64,000 nt of DNA from a virus, in IMG/VR virus record IMGVR_UViG_3300020197_000018, positions 1 to 64,000 of that record. One strand, written 5' to 3'. The notes under the pieces were generated by a model, which was given only the letters and a program-made list of their open reading frames with translations, was not told the origin of the DNA and made no database searches. Positions 44,401 to 53,057 of the stretch are shown here, one piece after another. The translations under genes and the position numbers were made by a program. The stretch's first letter is position 1. Every line of letters begins with the position of its first letter.

Positions 44401-47045
44401 TTGGTTGCCTCGCCGAAGTCTCCGAGCCTGCTCTGTACCGGCGACAATCCGATGGGGACGTTCCCTTTCGGGGGGGACGGAGACGAAGTGGGTTGTTGGG
44501 GCGGCGTCGGGGCGACGGGCGTGGCGGTGACCCTGGGCGTCCTTGACTTCCTTGGTTTCGGTTTGCTGGTCTTGGAGACCTGCGGGACCAACCCGACGTT
44601 CGCCTCCGACAGGATCTTGTCTCGCGCGGGGATGGTGAGGGCCGACCACAAGGGTTCCATCGAAGGGCCGACCTGCCCCCGGGTTCCATAGACCACGGGC
44701 GCGGCCGAGGTAACTAGCTCGTCCAGCACGATCAGGTTGTGTGCGTACTGCTGGATCTTGGCCGCATCATCCGGGGCGAGGTTCAAGATGCGGGTCGCGA
44801 GCACGTCCTCCGTCATGGGCGTGTCCCCCGCGATGTTGAGTTTGCTCCGCAGATAATCTGCGATGCCATGCCTCAGCCTATGGGCGCTTTCGATGATCGC
44901 CTGCTGCTCCAGCGCCGTGTACTCCGTTATCTTTTTCAAGTCGGCCGGTTTTTCGGGCGTGAACACGAGTCGACGAGGTTGGATCTTGCTGAGCGGCAGC
45001 AGGAGGGATGTCATCGATCCCCGCTCGCGCCACTTCGGATTGATGACCGTCCGCTCCCCGATGGCGCCCTGGGTCCTCCGGTGACTGGCGTCCCTCATGT
45101 CTCTTCTCTGGATCTCCGCCGCCCGCGACACGACCGACCTGTTCCTGTCGTCAATCATCCGCCAAGCAGAGGACTGCTTCGCTGGGTCCGTGGACGAGAG
45201 GATGTCGTCTATGGCGAGCAGGGCCGTGACGTCCGGGTACAGGTTGGCACCGCCTTCCGTCAGGAAATAGTGGCCGTCGGCCACCGCGTTGGCCACCGAC
45301 TCGGGCGTGACGACCCCGTCGACTCGGTAGTCCGGGTCGCCGGGGAGTTCGGGCGTCATGATTTCGTTTATGCTCGCGACGAGTTGGTCCCGGCGAGACC
45401 TGAGTTGCCCGACCAAACTTGACTGCTCGGCGGGCGTGAAGTCGGACCACTCTATTTCGTCCTCGGCGAATCTGCTGTTGAAGGGCCGGCGCGCGCCATT
45501 GGGTTCCGTCGCCCTGAGCGCGTCGATCGCCGACAGGAGGTTTCGCTTCGACGCATCGTCCATCAGCCACGGGTCGCCGACGACACCACTTGGCGCATCG
45601 GCGGGGGTGGGCGGAACGGGGACATCGTCCATGTCCGCGGTCTCCGCGGCGTCGGATCGGCCCAAACCTCTTGAGATTCGTGAAAGACGAGCCGAGAGCC
45701 TGTCGAGTATGCGCTCCCCGTCCTTGCGGGGATTTTTCCCGTGACCGGATCTTTGGCCGCCGCTGGAGCCCCGGGCGATGTCGGCCTCGGTTCTTTGCTC
45801 GGCCGCACGGACGATCGGGGATGTCTCCGGTGACTCGCCCCTCTCGTTTCGCATCGCCGCCATCGGTCCATCGCCGAACGGACGCGAGACGAGGTTGCCT
45901 GCCTGTGCGAGGCGGGATTCGCCCTCGAGGATCCGCCTGTTTTCCCTCCTAGTCCTTGGCCGGTCCCCGATGAAGGAGGATTGCGTCGCTGGCTTTATGC
46001 TGTCGGCCAAGTCGGACAGCCGCCTCCTGAGCCTGCTGGCTCCCGCGGCGTTTTGCGAGGCATTGGGAATTAGGCGGTTCAAGTCGTTGGTGGCCGCTGC
46101 CAGCGCGTTGATCCTCTCGGCTTCGGCGTTCCGTCTGGTCATCCTCGACACCCTGGACGGTTTGTTGAGTATGTTGGCCATCCCACCGCCGAATGACCTC
46201 ACCCCGCGGATCATCTCGCCCATCCCCAGCGGGGTCGGATCAAGGATTCCCCGTCCCATGTTGATCCACGGGATTCCCTCGTAGATCAGCGTGTCGGAGT
46301 CGGCGTCCCTCACGATGTGGGGCGGGGGCAGGTTCACCAGACCGATCGGCGCCGATTTCTCGAAGTAACCGATCCTGTCGAGGAAGACGAAGGCGTTCGT
46401 CTTTATCTTCCTGTCGAACCTCTCGAGGACGTTGGTCAGATCCATCGCCGGCCTGGGCATCGCCCTCCAGCGACCGTCGAACACGGTTGCCTTCGAGCCC
46501 TTGACGCACGTGATGAACGATGCGAAATTTTTGTTCCTGGTGAATTGCCTCGCTTTGAATTCGACGGCGTCCTTTTTGATCTGCACGTCGAACATGCTTA
46601 TGCCGACGTCCGACATCAGCCAGGTCTGTATCGGTTCCGATTCGGGTTCCTGTTCCTCCACGGGTTCCGGGGGGAGCGCCTCGGTGTCTCCGGTCTCCGC
46701 CGATTTGGACTCGATGTCCGGGAACTCGATGCTCACCGGCGCGTTCGGGGCATCGCCTTCTATCAGTGCGATCAGATGTTTCGCGGTCGTGGGACCGAAC
46801 AGGGAGTATCTCGCCATCAGGTTCTCCCTGCTGAGGGGGACGAACTCGGTCATCCTGAGGGACGGGTCGAGGGACAGACGTATCTGGTCCAACGATTTGG
46901 CGCCCGCGTTCACCCAGCCCGCCCAGTCCTTGCCCTGCTTGACCGAGCCGTGGGCAGTCATTCTCCCCTCGTCAAGAACGACGACGGCGAAGGTGGTGTT
47001 CGTGTCGCAGTCGTTGACCGTGGAGAAGAAAGTTTCAGACCCCAT
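41436..47045 (-). CDS. Giant head-associated protein, 1869 aa
   Basis: Start ATG at 47045 overlaps the upstream stop. Residues 1-215 form a unique domain. D247-P272 is the shared module: LPPPHIVRDADSDTLIYEG then PWINMGRGILDPTP. At about 390-400 it has DGPMAAM, also found in the 918-aa protein. The middle is low-complexity (PVAPTPPQQPTSSPSPPKGN) and helical. Residues about 1590-1660 (IVGEGGEHGGSGINFARRAG, LALIPRTTRIENKDR) faintly recall ADP-ribosyltransferases. No EAGM site and no HExxH motif. Role unknown; virion location inferred from the operon. Confidence 0.8.
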   Translation of the reverse strand: MGSETFFSTVNDCDTNTTFAVVVLDEGRMTAHGSVKQGKDWAGWVNAGAKSLDQIRLSLDPSLRMTEFVPLSRENLMARYSLFGPTTAKHLIALIEGDAPNAPVSIEFPDIESKSAETGDTEALPPEPVEEQEPESEPIQTWLMSDVGISMFDVQIKKDAVEFKARQFTRNKNFASFITCVKGSKATVFDGRWRAMPRPAMDLTNVLERFDRKIKTNAFVFLDRIGYFEKSAPIGLVNLPPPHIVRDADSDTLIYEGIPWINMGRGILDPTPLGMGEMIRGVRSFGGGMANILNKPSRVSRMTRRNAEAERINALAAATNDLNRLIPNASQNAAGASRLRRRLSDLADSIKPATQSSFIGDRPRTRRENRRILEGESRLAQAGNLVSRPFGDGPMAAMRNERGESPETSPIVRAAEQRTEADIARGSSGGQRSGHGKNPRKDGERILDRLSARLSRISRGLGRSDAAETADMDDVPVPPTPADAPSGVVGDPWLMDDASKRNLLSAIDALRATEPNGARRPFNSRFAEDEIEWSDFTPAEQSSLVGQLRSRRDQLVASINEIMTPELPGDPDYRVDGVVTPESVANAVADGHYFLTEGGANLYPDVTALLAIDDILSSTDPAKQSSAWRMIDDRNRSVVSRAAEIQRRDMRDASHRRTQGAIGERTVINPKWRERGSMTSLLLPLSKIQPRRLVFTPEKPADLKKITEYTALEQQAIIESAHRLRHGIADYLRSKLNIAGDTPMTEDVLATRILNLAPDDAAKIQQYAHNLIVLDELVTSAAPVVYGTRGQVGPSMEPLWSALTIPARDKILSEANVGLVPQVSKTSKPKPRKSRTPRVTATPVAPTPPQQPTSSPSPPKGNVPIGLSPVQSRLGDFGEATKTPVSVVVDATNRVVTTTLEDGTQETKPLSSFGRPNQYDLTNSLLIDDVFYVFEPSLGLYRDPVTGNYLTDYSQVPISINSQISIADALGPVQSSKKLPDLVSYPSITPSKDDTGRKYGLSDEGPQKLTVTEVLARVFNIDEELAKDLLGTKIYYAPGVLPGKSTNSFRQAALLLLNTSTLNNAIPQGEKQKLQMLDVVDIPEGSDPIESYLNYIGRPDIAVGYVAAGRPANFLEFQSRATQARSPRANATNAREGMNIPDTSLLPEHLKGYDFNRYYRSAILSSIFAAEDPSDDFQTLIPGMAADAKPRVRKMVVLWRHPDNFSMKHLAYRDNLTQVQEIALAVNKALSTDHPNDWFAAFEAVRNAYDQARERRRDALNKWRNVKGAASRSPRPRREFILAGEMLESLETILADIFENNMHKVEDSVRQKSAGTARVVNEMGRLRKRAVQSGLRNVAGLEESLLIPPVNLDGTPLPPRGVDEILGMVERHTTLGFLPHIPRTLTSDDPIELAELSEEAISTLALINMAVEELKDPETQRPLQEVLGRHHMGNPQRNALHNAIYWATGAKGRPILVTEDEFELLAGSTMLKEVTVPPVSGDQWVMNFVEMRRGIAMAKPPMTTNQMAAELIKGPLYIVGEGGEHGGSGINFARRAGMLNYGGRDPSGDIVLALIPRTTRIENKDRMSAIHGQLLEMYGAFFSAITHFSGIEKTMPIDLDADNDPDWSHDNMANPFYRSNRSLTAHGYFVPYGKKSVGAHRGQIGGATLESHARAKGITIPQVDTADPEAIRDLAKILLTISEDLFSRNDNEFSWDSERGARVDAQADPLYGKQWWRATRMQIFGWMVQLEVLKSMEMAKLKAEGKVPWNERLANLVSAQEILSFWNDEVTMGMLFGVDVYQSGGDLPMTQNPVALFRPSVIGDHIMVLNRTALVMLHKPVTQAAEAEIYSLIRNPQIRKPDDPSKVWNPYYQRWIDDPDFGTTAQDET

Positions 47046-49128
47046 TGATGACGTTCCTGATGAACTTCAGGGATCCGGAGAGTAACCTCACCCTGTTGTC
47101 GTAGATTACCGAGACTATTTCCATGTGGCGGCGCTCTGCCTCCGAGAGTTTCCCGTCTATCGCCATGCGCCTGTAGAATTCTGCCATATCGAACTGCCGT
47201 GCTCGCTCAAGTATTTCCTCCAGCAACGCCTCCGCGCGCCTTCTCTGCTCCTTGCGCAGGCGCATGAAGAACGCTCTGTACATTGAGTTTTCCAGCTCGT
47301 TGAGGACGGCGGTTTTGGGCATGTTGATTCTCTGCTCCAGCTCGTTCCTCGTCAGGCCTGCGCCACCGGATGACGCGACCGGCCCCGCAAAGGTCCTTTT
47401 CTGGGACGAGTCTCCGACGGTGAACAGGTTGGACGGGTTCCTTTCCCTCACGTCCGTGAGCATGTCGGCGATCATCAACCTGACCATGTCCTCGGGGTCG
47501 GCCAGGTCCATCCCCGTGCTCCTGGCGAATCGCCCGAGGGATTCGGAGTCATTGGGGTACGAGACTATATAGGGTCTCCGCGAGCCCGAACCGGTGAACC
47601 AGACCTCTGGCGACAATGCCCCCAACTGGGACTGCACCTCGGCGGCGACCATGACACCTATGTGCTCGTTGGCGAGAGTGGGCGTCACGGCCGTCAGCAG
47701 GTCGTCGCCGAGTCTGTAGCGGGTCATGCGGTTGTTCAGTCGCCTGCTCTCCGAAAGAGGACTCAGGTCAAGGGCGGGAATCCGCAACTCGGGCGCGATG
47801 TTGCCGATCTGGCCCCCTTGGTTCAGCATGTTCACTGCCATGCGGAGATCGTCGATCATCCCGGCCTCGTCCTCGATCTGGGTGGGCCGAGAGGACATTT
47901 GGCGCGGAGCCTTCTCGAGCGCGAACGCGTCGCGGTACCAGCGACGCATCTGGCGTTGTTTTTTCGTTCTCGGATCCATGACGGTGATCATGTCGTTCGG
48001 CCCGCGGAGATCACCGAAAGATTGCTCGTAGGCGACAGGGCCGTCCATCTCCGCGGCAATGTGCTCTATTCTTGCTCCTGCGTCGGATCCGTTCTGCATG
48101 TGCTCGGCCTCGGCCACGAGCCTGCCGAGTTTTCGTCTCTCCCCGTTGCTCAGGTTGCGGGTCTTCCTCAGGGTGAGCGTGCCGCCGTTCGGCAAAACGT
48201 AAACGAGGGCATTTATCCCGCTGTTTGAGAACATCCCCAGTTCGTTTCCGCCTATCTGCGCCGGCTTGGCCACGTACAGGACGTACGCGGCCCCGTCCAT
48301 GTTCCTATTGTCTGGCACGGTCCTGAGAACGGTCGGCGACACGAGGGGGCTGAGGACGACGCCATCCCGCCTGACCAGCCTCGCCACCGGTCTGGAAAAG
48401 TCCGTCATTTCCGACGACACGTTTTTTATCGCCGATTTGTACAACCCGAAATTTGGGGAACCGACCTTAGGGATCTCGATTTCGGGTTTCCTGATCACGG
48501 AGACCTGGCCCATTTCCCCGATCGGCTTTACGGGGACGCCCGAAATGTTCAATTCGCGCGGGAGACTCGGGGAGCGCAACTCCAGCGTCTGCGAGGCGCC
48601 CGTCAGGATCGAAACGGCGAGGGCGAACAGTTTTTTGCCGCACGTTGAGTAGTACTTGTCGGTGAATTGTCCGCCGAACTGGAACCCTTCCGGGCAACGG
48701 AATCCCCTGTCGGGTTTCGGAAACGACGCCGCGGCGGCCCTCGCTAGCGGGTTTTGGACGATCGATGACACGGGCGAGCCGCCCCCGGGCGTCAAGGCCG
48801 ACCACATCGCCGACCTGCCTGGGCTCCTCACCGTGGACATGTTGCCGGGCATGGCGACGGCGACCGCCGACTGAAGCGCCCTGCCCACCGGGTTGGACGA
48901 CCCGACGAGGCCGACCTTGAACTTGATTCTGTGGTCGTAGATCGCGCCGTCGGGGCCGACCTTGGCCATCTGGTAGCACTTGAAGTCGACCGCATTCTGC
49001 TTGCTGGTCGCGACGGACAAGGGCAAGGTGTAGACGTTGTCCCTCGACACGGCGATGGACGGCAGTATCGTCCTGACCATCGTCCCTTTTCGGGGACAAC
49101 ATTCCGTCGTTTCGGTCACGTCAGACAT
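47035..49128 (-). CDS. Head-associated protein with one EAGM site, 697 aa
   Basis: About 697 residues from the ATG at 49128 (an ATG at 49158 would add 10). It overlaps the preceding gene by 8 nt. Residues about 145-175 contain FRCPEGFQFGGQFTDKYYST followed by CGKKLF, a Cys-flanked FTD motif similar to RCGSGPNANRFTD in the 2828-aa protein. One motif DEAGM lies at 47857-47871, after which the protein is mainly helical. The C-terminal 100 residues have long basic helices (FFMRLRKEQRRRAEALLEEI). Likely virion component. Confidence 0.78.
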   Translation of the reverse strand: MSDVTETTECCPRKGTMVRTILPSIAVSRDNVYTLPLSVATSKQNAVDFKCYQMAKVGPDGAIYDHRIKFKVGLVGSSNPVGRALQSAVAVAMPGNMSTVRSPGRSAMWSALTPGGGSPVSSIVQNPLARAAAASFPKPDRGFRCPEGFQFGGQFTDKYYSTCGKKLFALAVSILTGASQTLELRSPSLPRELNISGVPVKPIGEMGQVSVIRKPEIEIPKVGSPNFGLYKSAIKNVSSEMTDFSRPVARLVRRDGVVLSPLVSPTVLRTVPDNRNMDGAAYVLYVAKPAQIGGNELGMFSNSGINALVYVLPNGGTLTLRKTRNLSNGERRKLGRLVAEAEHMQNGSDAGARIEHIAAEMDGPVAYEQSFGDLRGPNDMITVMDPRTKKQRQMRRWYRDAFALEKAPRQMSSRPTQIEDEAGMIDDLRMAVNMLNQGGQIGNIAPELRIPALDLSPLSESRRLNNRMTRYRLGDDLLTAVTPTLANEHIGVMVAAEVQSQLGALSPEVWFTGSGSRRPYIVSYPNDSESLGRFARSTGMDLADPEDMVRLMIADMLTDVRERNPSNLFTVGDSSQKRTFAGPVASSGGAGLTRNELEQRINMPKTAVLNELENSMYRAFFMRLRKEQRRRAEALLEEILERARQFDMAEFYRRMAIDGKLSEAERRHMEIVSVIYDNRVRLLSGSLKFIRNVINGV

Positions 49129-49696
49129 CCGCGTCGAACATCTCCCAGTTGCTGTCATCGCAGATGAACGCCACGAACTTGGCTTCCATTTTCACGAAAT
49201 CATCCATGACCTCCCATGCGTGATCCCAGTCGTCGTCGGTCACGACCGGAACGAACGGCTCGTACGCAGGGGCGGAGTCGATGCCGCCGCTTGACCGCAG
49301 GTCCTTCTTCTTCGCCACCCTGCGGGTCAGCTTCCTGAGCCGATCGTCGAAATCCGAGTCGCTCCAGATTGACCCGCTCACGACCCCGCGCAGCTTCCTC
49401 CTGCAGTTCTTCATCCCGGGGTGATGGCAACCCTCGTTGGGCCACAGGCCGGTCGTCTCGTGGTGCAGCCAGGCGCAGATGTTGTTCAGCGGGTAGAGCT
49501 CGGGGTGGTCCGCGAGTATCACCCTGCACCTCCGGAAACCACCGGGCTTTTTCATGATCGGACGCCAGTAACGGAGCAACCTCTCGAGGTTGCCCCTTCT
49601 GGGCCCGTAGCCCCTCAAGATATCGCCCGTCACCACCTCCTGCGGCAGCAGGCCGCCGAGCGGGTCGAGTTTTATGTCTATTTTGTCATTCGGCAT
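49121..49696 (-). CDS. Conserved phage protein with His/Cys motif, 191 aa
   Basis: A 191-residue protein with RYWRPIMKKPGGFRRCRVIL, PLNNICAWLHHETTG and GCHHPGMKNCRRKLRG: three Cys and several His that could bind zinc. The pattern resembles a conserved actinophage head-region protein known to me only as hypothetical. The C-terminal half is acidic and Trp-rich. Overlaps both neighbours. Confidence 0.7.
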   Translation of the reverse strand: MPNDKIDIKLDPLGGLLPQEVVTGDILRGYGPRRGNLERLLRYWRPIMKKPGGFRRCRVILADHPELYPLNNICAWLHHETTGLWPNEGCHHPGMKNCRRKLRGVVSGSIWSDSDFDDRLRKLTRRVAKKKDLRSSGGIDSAPAYEPFVPVVTDDDWDHAWEVMDDFVKMEAKFVAFICDDSNWEMFDADV

Positions 49697-50075
49697 CGTT
49701 CAACATCCTCCGGATTTTGTGACTGATTTTTTCGAGCTCAGCGACCTCCCCGTCAGTCGAGACGCGGGCCGCCTCGGCCCTGTCCGCGTGGGTTTTCGCG
49801 ATTATCGGTATGGCTATTGTCATCAGCAGCTCCTGCTGTTCGGGGGTGTCTCCGTTTTGTATCGAACGCGCGAGAGTTGATTCAAGGGCCCTTTGGAAGC
49901 GTGATTTCGTGTAGGGCGGGAAGAAACGATCTGCCCTCTTCTCGAGCATCTTCATGACGCTCGCGGTCGCTTCGGCGTTGCTTGGCATCCCTATGAAAGC
50001 CCTGAGTTCGGCCCGGCTCATCGATTCGATCTTCCGTCTCAATTCAATAGCTTTTTTGTCTTCTTCGTAGTCCAT
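49686..50075 (-). CDS. Hypothetical helical protein, 129 aa
   Basis: A 129-residue all-helical charged protein (ELRRKIESMSRAELRAFIGM; VAELEKISHKIRRMLNDAE). No family recognised. It starts 5 nt after the 918-aa gene and overlaps the next gene by 11 nt. Could be a small scaffold or chaperone-type partner of the large proteins; this is only an inference. Confidence 0.65.
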   Translation of the reverse strand: MDYEEDKKAIELRRKIESMSRAELRAFIGMPSNAEATASVMKMLEKRADRFFPPYTKSRFQRALESTLARSIQNGDTPEQQELLMTIAIPIIAKTHADRAEAARVSTDGEVAELEKISHKIRRMLNDAE

Positions 50076-50080
50076 TGTGT

Positions 50081-52837
50081 TCAGCCTCCTGCGCTGGTTC
50101 TGTTCATGACCGACCTGGCCCAGGCGATCATCTCGGCGTGCAGTCTTTCCACGGCACGCCTTTCTTTCTCATTCAATTTTCGCATAAATTTCTCCATTTT
50201 CATCAGCATAACTGGATGTAATTCCGCATAGGTTTCCGAATTGCTGGCCAACTGGAACTTTGGCAGGAAGTTATGGTTGTCGTAGTCCGCTGGACCTGCG
50301 TAATCCGTGATTTTGGACACCGCCGACTGGACGAGCCTGATTTCGTCATCCGTAAGGTTTTTCCAGCCGTTGCTACCCTGGACGGCGTACCACCTGTTCA
50401 CCACCTGGGCGAGCATTGTTGTGTCGTTGCTCGTTGCGTCCTTCAGGTACTCGGTCGGGCTGAACGCCCCGTTTTGGTCAAACCAGGGACGGTTGTGATG
50501 CCGCCCGTAAACTTCCATGAATTCCTTGACGACTGCTGGATTCTCTGAGATCAGGTTTGTCATCAGGATTCTGCCCCCGTCTATGTTGACTTGTTTGATC
50601 ATCTCCTGGGTGACATTGTTGACGAACCAGTCGTTTGCGTAATCGAAACCCTTGATTTTGTTTTGCGCATCGGCATAAGCGTTGCGGGAGTTGGAGATGT
50701 AGGCGTAGAGCCCGTTGGTGTGCTTGCTGTGCGCAGCCACAACCGCCGAGACCAACGCCACGGCGCGCTGGGCCGGTTTTGGCAATCTGTCTATTTTTTT
50801 GTAGGCGCCCTTGATCATTGGTTCTATACTCTCCGTGTAGAACCTGTATTGATCCATGTCGCTCAGTTTCGTGATACTGGCGATGCTTTTCTCCCCGATC
50901 TGCCTCAACCGATCCATGGCCTCCTGGGCCGTTCGCAGCAATTTTTCGGGCTGGTAGAGCAGATCGCGCCGGATGATGCCCGAGTTGATTATCTCGCCAG
51001 TCGTTTTTTCGAGTCTCTTCGGACTCACCGCCGGCCCATGTTGGCTGTCGTCGGCGAATCCCTTGTAATACAGGTTGACCAACCTTTGTCTGTCCGAATC
51101 TCCGATCCCCGCGGTCAGGATGGAGTCAATCAGCGGGTCCAACTCGGAAAGCTCGTCCTTTATGTCATTGGCGATAGCTAGAGCAATCGGAAAATCCCCT
51201 AATTCGGACTTGGCGCGAATCATTTCCAAGACCGTTGATTTGACGAAATCGCGAGACACCATCTCCGAGAGATCGTCCCTGATCGGATGGTCCATTCCCA
51301 ATCGCAGGGATGCCAGGGTGTACAGATCCCGATCCTCCTCGTATTGACTGTTTATCCCGGTCGACGCCTTAGACATCGCCTGTTTGTACCCAGGGGAATT
51401 CTTGTAATCACCGATGAAATCGAGCCCGTGCCCAAACTCATGTGTGGTCACCACGAGCGACGCGGCCTTATTCGTATGGGAGTACACCTCGGCCATTCGT
51501 TGCTCGAGGGATCGGATCGATTGAAGGGCGTTCTCGTTCGGCACCTGCGAGTTGGCGCTCCTCATCTGCGCTATCTTTCCTTCTAGGTCTTCCATTTCCT
51601 GGATGCCGCCCACTATTACCGACATTGCCACGGAATCCAGAAGCGGTTGGGTCGTCTCGCCGGTCTGATCCAACACGTTCTGCCAGAAATCGAGAAGTTG
51701 TTTTTTCATTTCCATCATATCGCCCGGCGGGTTCGCGATCTTGCCGTACGCCTTGTTGGGGTCCTGTCGCAAAACTTGCAGCGACAGGTTGAGCATCCCG
51801 GAGGGGATAAGCCTCATCAGGGCGCCTTTTTGGCCTTCGCTCTTGTAGATCGGTAGCATTATGGCTATCGGTATTCGCGCGCCGCTGGTGACCCTGCCTC
51901 CTAGTATATCCATCGCAAACTGACTCATGTCCTTGGCGCCCGAGACCGCCTCTTGGGGCATAGATAGACCTGCCAACCGCGTTTGACGCTCGTTTCGGGA
52001 GTCCTGCGATATGAGGTAATAGGTAGGCAACGCCGCGCTGCGGCCCCCGGCGTGATCACTTTCCGTCGCTTCGTCTGGGGGGTTTGTCGCCGCGACGAGG
52101 AGATGGACATCCCTGAAGGCTTCGGGATATTCGAGAACGTTCGCGGCCACGCCGTAGTAGACGCCGTAGTCGTAGCTGGACATCGGGGTACTGTCCCCCG
52201 AGAACCGCGGGCTCACTGCGCTGAGTTCGGGTTGCATCTGGGAGGCGAAATACGGGATATCTAGTTTGAAGTTGCTGCTTCCGGACTCTCTTGAGTTGAC
52301 CAAATTCTCCAGTCTCTTCAGGCTGTCGGTCGCATCCCTCAAAGTTTTCGGTTTCGTCCCCAGTACCGCGTCGACACGGGTTTCGACCTCCTCGACGGAG
52401 GCGAAAATTTCGTCCATCAACATAATGTTCTCGGGCCTGGAAAAGATTCTCGAGCTGTACATGGCCGCCATCGGCCCGTCTGCGTGGCTCATTGTCATCA
52501 ATGGGCTCGGCCGCATCGCGCTCATTCGTTTCGGGGTTCCGAGCTCGGCTTGCGCCTCCCGTCTCAGCCTCCTGTTGAGGGGTTGGAAATTCCCCGGAGT
52601 TGGGTCGATGATCCCTCGTCCCCTGTTGATCCACGGGATTCCCTCGTAGACGTAGGGGTCAAGGTCGGCGTTCCTCACGAGGTGGGGCGGGAGGAGGGGT
52701 TTAGCGCCGATGGGTCGCAAGATCTTGGTCCTCACGGTCTCCGTCAGCTGCGTCACGGACGACAGGGCGGCATCGGTCTTGTCGTCGACGAACGAGTCGC
52801 GACCCCTGCGCCTGGAACCTATCTTTCTACGAGTCAT
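50081..52837 (-). CDS. Large head-associated protein with zincin-like domain, 918 aa
   Basis: ATG at 52837 overlaps the upstream stop (ATGA). Basic N-terminus, then N56-P81, the shared module (HLVRNADLD...EGIPWINRGRGIIDPTP), then DGPMAAM near residue 120. HEFGH at 466-470 (51428-51442) is a zinc-metallopeptidase HExxH motif in a VVTTHEFGHGLDF context. SETYAELH near residue 880 could supply the third ligand, though that is distant. No EAGM site. A peptidase acting in assembly or after injection is possible. Confidence 0.8.
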   Translation of the reverse strand: MTRRKIGSRRRGRDSFVDDKTDAALSSVTQLTETVRTKILRPIGAKPLLPPHLVRNADLDPYVYEGIPWINRGRGIIDPTPGNFQPLNRRLRREAQAELGTPKRMSAMRPSPLMTMSHADGPMAAMYSSRIFSRPENIMLMDEIFASVEEVETRVDAVLGTKPKTLRDATDSLKRLENLVNSRESGSSNFKLDIPYFASQMQPELSAVSPRFSGDSTPMSSYDYGVYYGVAANVLEYPEAFRDVHLLVAATNPPDEATESDHAGGRSAALPTYYLISQDSRNERQTRLAGLSMPQEAVSGAKDMSQFAMDILGGRVTSGARIPIAIMLPIYKSEGQKGALMRLIPSGMLNLSLQVLRQDPNKAYGKIANPPGDMMEMKKQLLDFWQNVLDQTGETTQPLLDSVAMSVIVGGIQEMEDLEGKIAQMRSANSQVPNENALQSIRSLEQRMAEVYSHTNKAASLVVTTHEFGHGLDFIGDYKNSPGYKQAMSKASTGINSQYEEDRDLYTLASLRLGMDHPIRDDLSEMVSRDFVKSTVLEMIRAKSELGDFPIALAIANDIKDELSELDPLIDSILTAGIGDSDRQRLVNLYYKGFADDSQHGPAVSPKRLEKTTGEIINSGIIRRDLLYQPEKLLRTAQEAMDRLRQIGEKSIASITKLSDMDQYRFYTESIEPMIKGAYKKIDRLPKPAQRAVALVSAVVAAHSKHTNGLYAYISNSRNAYADAQNKIKGFDYANDWFVNNVTQEMIKQVNIDGGRILMTNLISENPAVVKEFMEVYGRHHNRPWFDQNGAFSPTEYLKDATSNDTTMLAQVVNRWYAVQGSNGWKNLTDDEIRLVQSAVSKITDYAGPADYDNHNFLPKFQLASNSETYAELHPVMLMKMEKFMRKLNEKERRAVERLHAEMIAWARSVMNRTSAGG

Positions 52838-53043
52838 CGGCTATTCCAGATTTCGCGCCATTCTTCCAGATTGTCGTCGTTTATGATCGTCGGCTTCTGT
52901 TCGGGTTCGTTGACCTGCAACCAACCCCACTCGTACGGCTCGAGGGAGGAGTTCCGCACCACAACCTTGTACCACGTCGTCTGGCCGTCCTCGGACATGA
53001 TGTAAAAATGGCCTCGGTCTGTAACGAAAACGCGCTCACGCAT
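52834..53043 (-). CDS. Small Trp-rich protein, 69 aa
   Basis: A 69-residue acidic protein with strand-rich halves (RVFVTDRGHFYIM, TTWYKVVVRN) and a Trp-rich end (EEWREIWNSR). Located 14 nt after the 2828-aa gene and coupled to the 918-aa gene by ATGA. No family recognised. Confidence 0.65.
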   Translation of the reverse strand: MRERVFVTDRGHFYIMSEDGQTTWYKVVVRNSSLEPYEWGWLQVNEPEQKPTIINDDNLEEWREIWNSR

Positions 53044-53057
53044 GGTCTTGGGTCCCC

